A DNA stretch of 64,000 nucleotides from Luteipulveratus halotolerans (GCF_001247745.1 NZ_LAIR01000002.1:62001-126000), one strand, 5' to 3'; positions 49,566 to 57,317 are shown, numbered from the stretch's first letter. Made by a program: numbers and translations. Notes: generated by a model not told the origin, from the letters alone.

Positions 49566-49785
49566 ATGTCCGGCGGTGGCGTTACGCGTTCGATGCTCGT
49601 GCAGTCCACGCTTGGGACTCGCCCTTGCCGCTCAACTTCGGCCCGATACGGCGATAGCCCGGTCTCCTGCCGCAGGCGGTTCGAGTACCGCTCAGCACCG
49701 AACCGCATGAGCTGCGGCTTGCCCCGCACGAACGATCCTCGTCCGTGCTCCACAGTAATGAGGCCTTGGTCAAGTAGTTGGCGCA
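49566..49785 (-). pseudogene. GntR regulator, N-terminal fragment
   Basis: About 73 codons: QAVRQLLDQGLITVEHGRGS (end of the winged helix), FVRGKPQLMRFGAERYSNRL, SPYRAEVERQGRVPSVDCTS and IERVTPPPDM, then the IS. The first 35 or so residues of the HTH are missing, replaced at about 49785 by the integrase fragment on the other strand. So this gene is truncated at both ends. Confidence 0.75.
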
Positions 49786-50365
49786 CCGCCTGAACGAGCA
49801 TCGGCTGTCGGCCCTCTTCTCCGTTGGGGTGGCGCTCGGGCCCCGCAAGGGCGAGCTGCTGGCGCTGCGCTGGGACGACGTGGACCTCGACGGCGGATCG
49901 CTGCGCGTTCATCGCACGGTGCAGCGGCTCGGGCAGGGAGTCGGACTCGTCTCGGGAAGTCCGAAGACGCAGCGCAGCCGGCGCACCATGCCATTGCCTC
50001 GGGTGAGTGCCAGTGCTCTCCGCGAGCATCGTGCGCGACAAGACGAGGAACGTTCGACGGCTGGCGGGGCGTGGACCGACCTCGGGCTGGTGTTCAGCAC
50101 CACGAAGGGAACCGTCATCGAGCCGCGCGACCTGAATCGGCTGTTCGATCAGCAGATCGCAGCGGCCGGCGTACGTCGCATCCGCTTCCACGACCTGCGG
50201 CACACGTGCGCCACGCTGCTGCTTGCTCAGGGCGTGTCTCCGCGCGTGGTCATTGAGATGCTGGGGCACACGCAGCTGAGCATGACGACGGACCTCTACG
50301 GGCACGTGATGCCTACGGCGCTGCGTTCTGCGGCTGACGCGATGGATGGGGCGCTCGGGGCGTGA
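49778..50365 (+). pseudogene. Tyrosine recombinase/integrase, N-terminally truncated
   Basis: A C-terminal catalytic domain of about 190 residues. Catalytic Arg I is in GPRKGELLALRWDDVDL, the Lys in SGSPKTQRSRRTMPLP, H-x-x-R in FHDLRHTCATLLLAQGVS, the second His in EMLGHTQLSMTTDLY, and the Tyr nucleophile in that last stretch. The core-binding N-terminal domain and any arm-binding domain are absent: homology begins at about NEHRLSALFSVGVAL. It is placed next to tRNA-Arg as the island integrase, but is probably unable to act alone. Confidence 0.85.
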
Positions 50366-50376
50366 GTGTGCAGGTC

Positions 50377-50727
50377 TCAGGGCGAGAACTTGTGCATCCC
50401 GTACTGCTCCCAGGCGGCAGATCGGCTGGCCTGTGGCACCCACTCGATTCGGTACGCGGTGGAGGTGCCATCTCGTTCGACGACGATGTGCCCATTGATG
50501 AGCTCAAGTGCTGTCGTCCACGGTGGGTAGTCCTCGTCAGGCCCCTCCTGGGTGCCATCGACCCAGGTCACGAGCGACCATACACAAGGCTGCTTGCGCA
50601 GGAACATGTTCCGGAACGAGCCAACGCTGATGGCGACATGGCCCACGATCTCGGCGCCTTCCCACATCGCGGCAACGTTGTGATCGAAGCGGCGCAGATC
50701 GCCCGCGCTCAGTTCTTGTCGCTGCAC
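50377..50727 (-). CDS. Hypothetical protein at the right end of the island
   Basis: A 116-aa product not recognised, read from a GTG at 50727. It has MWEGAEIVGHVAISVGSFRN, FLRKQPCVWSLVTWVDGTQE and LELINGHIVVERDGTSTAYR, a beta-rich soluble look with several Trp. It converges on the integrase fragment with a 12-base gap. Its position in a decayed island leaves open whether it is expressed. Confidence 0.5.
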   Translation of the reverse strand: MQRQELSAGDLRRFDHNVAAMWEGAEIVGHVAISVGSFRNMFLRKQPCVWSLVTWVDGTQEGPDEDYPPWTTALELINGHIVVERDGTSTAYRIEWVPQASRSAAWEQYGMHKFSP

Positions 50728-50819
50728 CCGAGCATGGTCTCAAGGCTTGCGCGGCCGCGCGTCCAGATCCTGTTGTGACGCTGACCCGCCCGCGGACCAT
50801 GCGTCTCTGGCTGGCTCGG

Positions 50820-50840
50820 TTGCTGTCAGCGCTGCTGTCA
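50820..50840. promoter_or_regulatory. Candidate integrase arm-type sites, right end
   Basis: TTGCTGTCA at 50820 and CTGCTGTCA at 50832, the same pair and spacing as at 44717-44737. Confidence 0.5.
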
Positions 50841-50869
50841 GTGGCCGGAGTGGTCAGGGCAACGACAAA

Positions 50870-50899
50870 GCCCCGACCCGCGTTTCCGCAGGTCGGGGC
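50870..50899 (-). terminator. Terminator of tRNA-Arg
   Basis: GCCCCGACC (50870-50878) pairs with GGTCGGGGC (50891-50899); on the minus strand it is followed by CTTTG. It lies between the tRNA 3' end and the island, and belongs to the element side. Confidence 0.75.
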
Positions 50900-50906
50900 C
50901 TCGTTG

Positions 50907-50967
50907 ACTGTCTCAACACAGCGTGCACCCGTAGGGATTCGAACCCCAAACCTTCTGATCCGTAGTC
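50907..50967. repeat. attR, 61-bp direct repeat inside tRNA-Arg
   Basis: Identical to 44563-44623. It covers the 3' 44 bases of tRNA-Arg and 17 bases beyond, so integration restored the tRNA 3' half. Confidence 0.93.
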
Positions 50968-50996
50968 AGATGCTCTATCCGTTGAGCTACGGGTGC
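50924..50996 (-). tRNA. tRNA-Arg (anticodon ACG)
   Basis: 73 bases. The acceptor stem GCACCCG/CGGGTGC is closed at both ends, the anticodon loop is CTACGGA within a CTGA/TCAG stem, and the T loop is GGTTCGAATCC. CCA is not encoded. Its 3' half is the attachment site of the adjoining island. Confidence 0.95.
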
Positions 50997-51209
50997 GTGC
51001 GTTGCCGTGGCAACGACGAGTAATACTAACGGGCTCCGGGCCGAACTGCGAAATCGGCCGCCGTTCCGGGGCTGAGCGAGGGTCCTAGGACCGAGTCGCC
51101 GACGAGTTCAGACCGAAATGAGACCTGGCGACGTCAACCTCGCCCCCGAGCGGGCCGTCCTCATCATGCAAGCCGGACGGGGAGCCGGCCAACGCCAAGG
51201 GGGAACATC

Positions 51210-52637
51210 ATGAAGCGTCAGTCCATCGTCATCGCCGGCCTCGCACTCAGCACGAGCCTCACGCTCGCGGCGTGCCAGGAGTCCAAGGATGCGGCAGGTC
51301 CGTCCGTACCGGTCGCGGCCAGCAGCAGTACGCCGGCCGGTGCCGCGGGCAGCGCGTCCAGCCCTGTCGAGTCGGCTCAGCCCGGAGCGCCCGCCACGTC
51401 GATTGCGCCAAGCACCAGCTCTGCAGCAGGCACGTCCGACGACGGCGGGACGGGCGTCGAGCGCAGTGCTCCGAGCGCGACCGACAACAACGCCTCGTCC
51501 TCGAACGCACAGGGTTCCCAGGGGAACTCGGGATCGAAGAGCACGACCCGCGGCAGCGGGCTGACCCTCGACGGGCTCAAAAACGCGCCCTATCCGGCGA
51601 TGTGTCAGAACCCGGCCGGCACGCTCAAGAACGGCAAGAACATGCGCGGCCACCTCGGTAACGTCGAGGCCAACATGCCGGGCGTCGGCATGACGTACTA
51701 CAACCCCGGCTCCAAGCCCGCGCTGGTCGACCTGACCGGTGACGGCCGCAAGGAGATGGTGGTCGAGTTCTTCTGCGACGCGGGCGGCGTGACCTGGCCG
51801 AGCGTGATCGTGGTCTACGGGCAGGACTGGAGGGTCCTCGGCACGATCGACCTCGCTCACCTCGCCAACAAGGACGCGTTCTACGGCAAGGCCCGGGTCA
51901 CCTCGTGGTCGGCCGGCCGCAGCGGACTCAACGTCACCTGGAAGGCATTCCAGCCGCTGGAGGGCTCGACCGACTCGCGTCGTACGGGCGTCATCCGGGT
52001 GCGCGGCGGCAAGCCTGTGATGACCGACGTCGTGGTCCACACCGGGCATGGCGCCTCGACCGGTGGTGACGAGGGCGGTGACAACGGCGGCGGCCCGTCC
52101 GTGAGCCGCACCCAGATCCGCTCGATCAACCCGGTCGTCAACGGTCACCTGGCCGCGGGCTGGACCAGCACCAAGACCGGTGAGAGCTGCGACGGCAGCG
52201 AGTCGAGCCCGGTCGCGAGGAGCAGCGGCATCTTCATCTGTGGCGCCAACGCCGCCGGGTACGACGCGTGCTGGGCGCTCGCCGATCACCAGGCCGCGTG
52301 CGTGGCCTCGCCGTACCGCAAGCACGTCGACCTGCTCAACCTGACCAAGCCGACGACGGCGCACGAGGTCGCGAACGAGGTGCCGTGGGGTGTGGTGCTC
52401 GCCGACGGCACGACCTGCCAGCCGTTCTTCGGCGGTGGCGGGCGGGTCCGCGCTGATGGCTACATCATGCGCTACTACTGCAACGACAAGCGCGAGCTGC
52501 TGATGCGCGAGAACGACGGCGGGCGCGGGTGGTTCGACAAGAGCCACGCTGCGTGGACCGTGCAAATCTCAGGCCCCGGCCTCGACGCCCAGCGCACGAC
52601 CGCGCAGGTCAAGGCCGTGTCGTACGCCGTCCGCTGA
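51210..52637 (+). CDS. Secreted lipoprotein of unknown function
   Basis: A 475-aa lipoprotein. The signal peptide ends in the lipobox LTLAAC with Cys at residue 22. A Ser/Ala/Thr-rich disordered linker runs to about residue 120. Then follow a first folded domain with VDLTGDGRKEMVVEFFCDAG (an FG-GAP-like Asp/Gly loop), a second short linker (GGDEGGDNGGG) and a C-terminal Cys-containing domain (IFICGANAAGYDACWALADH, MRYYCNDKRELLMRENDG). The family is not recognised. Anchoring on the outer membrane face is clear. The ATG at 51210 has GGGGGA eight bases upstream. It stands alone. Confidence 0.8.
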   Translation: MKRQSIVIAGLALSTSLTLAACQESKDAAGPSVPVAASSSTPAGAAGSASSPVESAQPGAPATSIAPSTSSAAGTSDDGGTGVERSAPSATDNNASSSNAQGSQGNSGSKSTTRGSGLTLDGLKNAPYPAMCQNPAGTLKNGKNMRGHLGNVEANMPGVGMTYYNPGSKPALVDLTGDGRKEMVVEFFCDAGGVTWPSVIVVYGQDWRVLGTIDLAHLANKDAFYGKARVTSWSAGRSGLNVTWKAFQPLEGSTDSRRTGVIRVRGGKPVMTDVVVHTGHGASTGGDEGGDNGGGPSVSRTQIRSINPVVNGHLAAGWTSTKTGESCDGSESSPVARSSGIFICGANAAGYDACWALADHQAACVASPYRKHVDLLNLTKPTTAHEVANEVPWGVVLADGTTCQPFFGGGGRVRADGYIMRYYCNDKRELLMRENDGGRGWFDKSHAAWTVQISGPGLDAQRTTAQVKAVSYAVR

Positions 52638-52662
52638 CGCCTGCTCGACCAGCAGTGGTCGG

Positions 52663-53517
52663 TCAGCCCGCGAAGGGGAGCGCGGGCAGGCCGGCCACAC
52701 CCGGCGTACACGTGAAAACCGCTCCGGCAGAAGGCTGTTCGCCGTCGGGAACGTTCTCACGCGTCGTCGTGATGTAGAGCGTGCTCAGGTCGGCGCCACC
52801 GAAGGTGCAGGCCGTGACGTTGGTGACGGGCAGCTCGACCACCTGGTCGAGCTGCCCGTCCGGCGTGTAGCGGTGGACGGCCGAGCCGCCGTAGAGCGCG
52901 ACCCACACCCCGCCCTCGGCATCGACGCACAGGCCGTCGGGGTTGCCCGGCTCGTCGTCGGGCAGCGTCACGAACGGCCGGCGGTTGCTCAGACCCTCAC
53001 CGGCACTCCAGTCGAACACCGAGATCGCATGGGTCGGGGTGTCGTTGTAGTACGCCGTCTCGCCTGTGGGTGACCAGCCGAGGCCGTTGGAGATCGTCAC
53101 CGACGGAAGCACCTCGGTGGTGGAGCCGTCGGGATCGAGCCGGAACAGCGACCCGCCACCGGGCGTCTCGTCGTACGCCATCGTGCCGCAGTAGAACCGT
53201 CCGGCCGGGTCGGTGCCGCCGTCGTTGAACCGGACCGTGTCGCCGTTCCACAGCTCGGGCAGCGCCTCCAGGTCGGACAGGTCGTCGCGTGAGGCGAGGG
53301 CGAAACCGCGTTCGAGCGCGACGACCGCGCCGCCGCCGGCACGCGGGCGCAGGGCGGCGGCCACGGTGCCGACGTGGACCCGCTCGACCGAGCCGTCGTC
53401 GTTCAGCGCGAGCACGTCGCCCTTCATCAGGTCGACGTAACGGAGCCGACCGTCGGGCCACCAGACGGGGCCCTCGGCGTGGAACGCGTGCGGCTGGGAG
53501 ACGGCTTCGGCGCGCAT
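52663..53517 (-). CDS. SMP-30/gluconolactonase family protein
   Basis: A 284-aa six-bladed beta-propeller hydrolase of the SMP-30/regucalcin group; members open sugar lactones with a divalent metal. Motifs: AEGPVWWPDGRLRYVDLMKG (metal Glu), RFNDGGTDPAGRFYCGTMAY (Asn/Asp), VTISNGLGWSPTGETAYYND (metal Asn) and GNPDGLCVDAEGGVWVALYG (metal Asp). All four metal ligands are present. The substrate is not predictable. It is divergent from the cobalt/nickel transporter operon across 62 bases. Confidence 0.9.
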   Translation of the reverse strand: MRAEAVSQPHAFHAEGPVWWPDGRLRYVDLMKGDVLALNDDGSVERVHVGTVAAALRPRAGGGAVVALERGFALASRDDLSDLEALPELWNGDTVRFNDGGTDPAGRFYCGTMAYDETPGGGSLFRLDPDGSTTEVLPSVTISNGLGWSPTGETAYYNDTPTHAISVFDWSAGEGLSNRRPFVTLPDDEPGNPDGLCVDAEGGVWVALYGGSAVHRYTPDGQLDQVVELPVTNVTACTFGGADLSTLYITTTRENVPDGEQPSAGAVFTCTPGVAGLPALPFAG

Positions 53518-53542
53518 GTGACGAGCCTATCCAGGTGGCCAG

Positions 53543-53559
53543 TTGCGAACATGTCGCAA
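53543..53559. promoter_or_regulatory. Palindromic operator before the metal transporter
   Basis: TTGCGA-ACATG-TCGCAA, perfect six-base arms with a five-base centre, 21 bases before the transporter ATG. The TTGC..GCAA pattern recalls Fur-family Nur/Zur sites. Confidence 0.5.
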
Positions 53560-53579
53560 GTGGCGAGAGGGTGGGCACC

Positions 53580-54644
53580 ATGCACGTCCCTGACGGATTT
53601 ATCGACCTGCCCACCTCCGCGGCGACCGGAGTCGTCGCGGCCGGTGCTGTGGCGTTCGCCCTGCGCAAGGCGGCGCCCGAGATCCGCGAGTCGGGGCCGG
53701 CGCTGCCGGGCCTGGTGTCGGCGTTCATCTTCGCCGTGCAGATGGTCAACTTCCCCGTCGGGGCAGGCACGAGCGGGCATCTCCTCGGGGGAGTGCTCGC
53801 TGCGGCGCTGGTCGGTCCGTGGACCGGCCTGCTGTGTATGACGGTCGTGCTGCTCATCCAGGGCGTGTTCTTCGCCGACGGCGGTCTCACCGCGCTCGGC
53901 ACCAACATCTCGGTCATGGGCGTGGTCACCGTCGTCGTCGGGTACGCCGTCATGCGGGCCCTCCTGCGCGTCCTGCCCGAGCGCACCTCCAGCGTGTCGG
54001 TGTCGGCGTTCGTCGCGGCCCTGATCGCGGTGCCTGCCGCGGCCGTCGTGTTCACCGGCATCTACGCGATCGGTGGCTCGGTCGAGATCCCGGTCGGCAA
54101 GGTCGCCACGGCGATGATCGGCTGGCACGTCCTCATCGGCATCGGCGAGGCGCTCATCACCACGGCCGTGCTCAGCGCGGTGCTGTCGTCCCGGCCCGAC
54201 CTGGTGTTCGTCGCGCGCCACCTGCGCCGTGACCTCGAGCTGGTCGGCGCCGACGGTGAGCGCACGACCGTGGCCGCCGACTCCGCCCAGCCGGGCACGC
54301 GTCGTACCCGCCCGCTCGGCCGACGCGGCCTCGGCATCGCGCTCGCCGCGAGCGCGGTCGTCGCGTTCGGCCTCAGCTATTTCGCCAGCTCACACCCCGA
54401 CGGCCTCGAGTACGTCGGTGAGCAGCTCGGCTTCGAGGGCAAGGACTCCGCCGTCGCGGGCGGACCCATGGCCGACTACGCCGTCAGCGGTGTCTCCAAC
54501 TCGTTCCTCTCCGGCGGGCTCGCCGGCCTCATCGGCGTCGCGCTGACCGTGCTCGTCGGCTGCGCTGTCGCGTGGCTGATCCGTCGTACCCGCCCGGCGA
54601 GCGACGAGGTCGCCGAGCGCGAGTCCTCAACGGTCGCAGGCTGA
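53580..54644 (+). CDS. cbiM: ECF transporter S component CbiM with fused PDGLE (CbiN-like) domain
   Basis: Substrate-capture subunit for Co2+ or Ni2+, 354 aa. It starts with MHVPDGFIDL, whose Met1-His2 terminus is the metal-coordinating element of CbiM/NikM, which fixes the start at 53580. Six to seven membrane helices follow (VQMVNFPVGAGTSGHLLGGV, GTNISVMGVVTVVVGYAVM, ATAMIGWHVLIGIGEALITT). A second part (about 255-354) has a TM helix, SSHPDGLEYVGEQLGFE (PDGLE domain) and another TM helix, replacing a separate CbiN. It begins cbiM-cbiQ-cbiO. Whether Co or Ni is used cannot be told. Confidence 0.92.
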   Translation: MHVPDGFIDLPTSAATGVVAAGAVAFALRKAAPEIRESGPALPGLVSAFIFAVQMVNFPVGAGTSGHLLGGVLAAALVGPWTGLLCMTVVLLIQGVFFADGGLTALGTNISVMGVVTVVVGYAVMRALLRVLPERTSSVSVSAFVAALIAVPAAAVVFTGIYAIGGSVEIPVGKVATAMIGWHVLIGIGEALITTAVLSAVLSSRPDLVFVARHLRRDLELVGADGERTTVAADSAQPGTRRTRPLGRRGLGIALAASAVVAFGLSYFASSHPDGLEYVGEQLGFEGKDSAVAGGPMADYAVSGVSNSFLSGGLAGLIGVALTVLVGCAVAWLIRRTRPASDEVAERESSTVAG

Positions 54645-54649
54645 TTCGC

Positions 54650-55438
54650 GTGGCGGCCACCCATGCCATCGGCGCCGTGCCAGCGCGCGGCGCCGACGCG
54701 CTGCTCGTGCGTCGGGCCTCCGTTGTCCACCGGCTGCCCGCACAGGCCAAGCTCGTCGCGCTGCTGGCGTTCGTGGTGGTCGTGGTGGCGACGCCGGCCT
54801 CGGCCTGGCCCGCGTTCGTCGCGTACGCCGGCCTGCTCGCCGCAGTGGTCGTGATCGCGCGGCTGCCGCTCGCGACCGTTGCGCGCCGAATGCTCGTCGA
54901 GACGCCGTTCGTGGTGTTCGCGCTGCTGATGCCGTTCGTCGCATCAGGCCCGCAGGTCGACGTGCTCGGACTCTCGGTGTCACGGTCGGGGCTGGTCGGC
55001 GGCGCGCTGCTGCTCGCCAAGGCGACGCTCGGCGTTGTCGCGGCCATCGTCCTCGCCGCCACGACCGAGTCGCGCGACATGCTGGTCGGCCTCGAAAAGC
55101 TCCGGTTGCCAACGGTTCTCGTGTCGATCATCGCGTTCGCGGTGCGATACCTCGCGATCGCGAGCGACGACCTGGAGCGTGCGCGCATCGCTCGGCTCGC
55201 ACGCGGGGGCAGCGGTCGGCGGGCCTCGGCGCTCAAAGCCGTTGCAGGCACTGCGGGTTCGACGTTCGTGCGCACGTACGAGCGGGGTGAGCGGGTGCAT
55301 CGCGCGATGCTCGCCCGCGGTCTCGACGGGCCCATGCCTGTGCTCTCGGGGCGTACGACGACCGCCACCGAGTGGCGTACGGCGTTCGCGCTGCCGGTCG
55401 CGGCGCTGGTCGCCCTTGTCGTCGCGGTGCTCGCATGA
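54650..55438 (+). CDS. cbiQ: ECF transporter T component CbiQ
   Basis: Membrane coupling subunit of the cobalt/nickel transporter, 262 aa. Four to five hydrophobic helices and the two cytoplasmic coupling segments with ARG motifs: ARIARLARGGSGRRASALKA and RVHRAMLARGLDGPMPVL. These bind the ATPase. The start is a GTG at 54650, five bases after the cbiM stop; an in-frame ATG at 54572 lies inside cbiM. Its stop overlaps the ATPase start (ATGA). Confidence 0.9.
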   Translation: MAATHAIGAVPARGADALLVRRASVVHRLPAQAKLVALLAFVVVVVATPASAWPAFVAYAGLLAAVVVIARLPLATVARRMLVETPFVVFALLMPFVASGPQVDVLGLSVSRSGLVGGALLLAKATLGVVAAIVLAATTESRDMLVGLEKLRLPTVLVSIIAFAVRYLAIASDDLERARIARLARGGSGRRASALKAVAGTAGSTFVRTYERGERVHRAMLARGLDGPMPVLSGRTTTATEWRTAFALPVAALVALVVAVLA

Positions 55439-56199
55439 CAGCGCCCGCGCTGCAGGTGAGCCGGCTCGGGTTCGCCTACCCCGACGGCCACCAGGTGCTC
55501 TACGGCGTCGATCTCACAGTCGAGGCCGGCGAACGCGTCGCCCTGCTCGGGCCCAACGGCGCCGGCAAGACGACGCTCGTCCTGCACCTCAACGGCATCC
55601 TCGGCTCCGTCGCGGGCGGCACCGGCACCGGCTCGGTCGAGGTGGGCGGTCTGCGCCTGGCCAAGGACACCCTCGCCGAGGTACGTCGCCGTGTCGGCAT
55701 GGTCTTCCAGGACCCCGACGACCAGCTGTTCATGCCGACCGTCGGTGACGACGTCGCGTTCGGACCGGCCAACCTCGGGCTCAAGGGCGAGGCGCTGCGC
55801 GAGCGCGTCCAGTCGGCGCTGACGGCCGTGGGCATGCAGGAGTACGCCGACCGCGCGCCCTACCACCTGTCGTTCGGTCAGCGTCGCCGCGTCGCCGTCG
55901 CGACCGTGCTGGCGATGGACCCCGATCTGCTCGTGCTCGACGAACCGTCGAGCAACCTCGACCCGGCCGCCCGGCGCGAGCTCGCCGAGATCATCCAGTC
56001 GCTGCCCGTGGCGGTGCTGATGGTGACGCACGACCTGCCGTACGCCCTGGAGCTGTGCGGTCGTTCGGCGCTGATGGACGACGGGCGCATCGTCGCGCAG
56101 CGCCCCACGCGTGAGCTGCTGGCCGACACCGCGCTGCTGCACCAGCACCGGCTCGAGCTGCCCTACGGGTTCGACCCGCTCTCGGTCCCCGGCGCCTGA
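55435..56199 (+). CDS. cbiO: ECF transporter ATPase CbiO
   Basis: ATP-hydrolysing subunit that drives metal uptake, 254 aa. Walker A LLGPNGAGKTTLVLHLNG, Q-loop MVFQDPDDQLFMPTVGDDVA, signature LSFGQRRRVAVATVLA, Walker B LLVLDEPSSNLDP and H-loop VLMVTHDLPYALEL are all intact. The DDQLF sequence after the Q-loop is typical of ECF ATPases. It is the last gene of the operon, followed by a 500-bp repeat-rich gap. Confidence 0.94.
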   Translation: MTAPALQVSRLGFAYPDGHQVLYGVDLTVEAGERVALLGPNGAGKTTLVLHLNGILGSVAGGTGTGSVEVGGLRLAKDTLAEVRRRVGMVFQDPDDQLFMPTVGDDVAFGPANLGLKGEALRERVQSALTAVGMQEYADRAPYHLSFGQRRRVAVATVLAMDPDLLVLDEPSSNLDPAARRELAEIIQSLPVAVLMVTHDLPYALELCGRSALMDDGRIVAQRPTRELLADTALLHQHRLELPYGFDPLSVPGA

Positions 56200-56300
56200 C
56201 CGCCGGCGGTGGGGCTCGCCCGGCTCGACCGGCGGGTGGTTCGACCGGCGGGGTGGATGTGCGGGGTCCGTCTCTCGTGGGCGGGTGGGTTCGTGGAGGA

Positions 56301-56366
56301 CTGTGCACTGGTTCGTGTGGTGAGCCAGCGCGCAGGCAGTGGTTCACCACACGAACCACTGCACAG
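56301..56366. repeat. 66-bp palindromic repeat, copy 2
   Basis: Arms 56301-56323 and 56344-56366 form a 23-bp stem with one mismatch. Its outer 15 bases on the left are the same as the left arm of 42030-42093. Confidence 0.8.
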
Positions 56367-56395
56367 CGAGCGCTGAGGGGGTGCCTGACGGGGAC

Positions 56396-56697
56396 CGCTG
56401 GTCGGAGCCGCGCGCTCGCTGGTCGGAGCCGTGCGCTCGCTGGTCGAGCCGTGCGCTCGCTGGTTGAGCCGGTCCGAGCCGCTAGGCGAGGGGCGTGTCG
56501 AAACCTGGTGCCATACGGGGAGACTCAGGTGCACGTGGTCACCCGGTTTCGACTCGGGCTCGCCCTGTGGGGCTCGCCCGGCTCAACCAGCGGAATGGCT
56601 CAGCCAGCGGTCGGACTCGCCCGGCTCAACCAGCGGACTGGCTCAGCCAGCGTTCGGGCTCGCCCGGCTCAACCAGCGGTCGGGCTCGCCCGGCGGT
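56396..56697. repeat. Tandem GCTGGTCGAGCC and GCTCGCCCGGCTCAACCAGC units
   Basis: Four near-identical CGCTGGTCGGAGCCGCGCG or CGCTGGTCGAGCCGTGCG units follow one another, then opposed GGGCTCGCCCGGCTCAACCA units. They are members of the dispersed family at 28.0, 39.0 and 42.2 kb. Confidence 0.7.
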
Positions 56698-56699
56698 GA

Positions 56700-57278
56700 T
56701 CAGACCTTCTCGGCCTTCTGCGTGGCCGGGTCCCACTTGGTCAGGCGGGCGGCCTCCCAGCCGCGGTCCTTGACGGCCTCGCGGGCCTCGCGGCGCAGCG
56801 TCGGGGTGAGCCGCTCGACGTAGAGCTTGCCGTCGAGGTGGTCGGTCTCGTGCTGCAGCGCCCGTGCGAGCAGGCCGGTGCCCTCGATCACGACCTCGTT
56901 GCCGTCGAGGTCGGTGCCGGTGACACGGGCCCAGTCGGCACGCGCGGTCGGGAAGTGCTCGCCCGGCACGGACAGGCAGCCCTCGGAGCCGTCCTCGGGG
57001 TCGGGCTCGCCCGGCGGCACCGGACCCTTCTCGAGCACCGGGTTGATGACGACGCCACGCTGGTCGGCGACGCCGTCCTCCTCGCCCGGGACGTCGTACA
57101 CGAAGATGCGCTGCCGGACGCCGACCTGGTTGGCGGCCAGGCCGACGCCGTTGGCAGCGTCCATCGTGTCGTACATGTCGGCGACGAGCGTGCGGACCTC
57201 GTCGGTGATCTCACGGACCTTCTTGGTGGGCTGGTGCAGCGCCTTGTGGCCGATGATGGTGATGGGACGAACGGCCAT
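56700..57278 (-). CDS. def: Peptide deformylase
   Basis: Removes the N-terminal formyl group from new proteins; metal-dependent (Fe2+). The product is 192 aa. The three motifs are intact: GVGLAANQVGV (I), EGCLSVPGEHF (II, metal Cys) and LQHETDHLDGKLYV (III, HExxH-type HETDH). An acidic/Pro-rich insertion lies between motifs I and II (VPPGEPDPEDGSEG). The ATG at 57278 begins MAVRPITIIGHK. It is a single gene. Confidence 0.96.
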   Translation of the reverse strand: MAVRPITIIGHKALHQPTKKVREITDEVRTLVADMYDTMDAANGVGLAANQVGVRQRIFVYDVPGEEDGVADQRGVVINPVLEKGPVPPGEPDPEDGSEGCLSVPGEHFPTARADWARVTGTDLDGNEVVIEGTGLLARALQHETDHLDGKLYVERLTPTLRREAREAVKDRGWEAARLTKWDPATQKAEKV

Positions 57279-57317
57279 GGTGGCGCGTGACCTCCGGTCA
57301 GTGATGGTGGGCGGTGC

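Larger units (their letters stand above)
44563..50967. mobile_element. Decayed genomic island integrated in tRNA-Arg(ACG)
   Basis: Bounded by 61-bp identical direct repeats that contain the 3' half of tRNA-Arg. It carries a truncated tyrosine recombinase next to the right end, a GntR-type regulator gene split by an IS3-family element, a GNAT acetyltransferase, a three-gene cassette, and repeated TTGCTGTCA-type sites at both ends. Several genes show lower GC and more varied codon use than the flanks. It has no replication or transfer genes and no complete integrase, so it is unlikely to move on its own. Confidence 0.9.
56200..56699. other. Gene-free region of dispersed repeats
   Basis: 500 bases with no supported gene. 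It holds GGCTCGCCCGGCTCGACCGG units, the palindrome at 56301-56366, a row of CGCTGGTCGAGCCGTGCGCT tandem units (about 56396-56470), a GTGTCGAAACC/GGTTTCGAC inverted pair and several GGCTCGCCCGGCTCAACCAG units up to the peptide deformylase stop. Confidence 0.7.

Noticed and set aside
51080..51091. GGTCCTAGGACC palindrome upstream of the lipoprotein gene
   Set aside because: A single 12-base palindrome with no second copy seen; not enough for an operator call.
53518..53579. Cobalamin riboswitch before cbiM
   Set aside because: The gap is only 62 bases, far too short for the aptamer, and no B12-box-like sequence is present.
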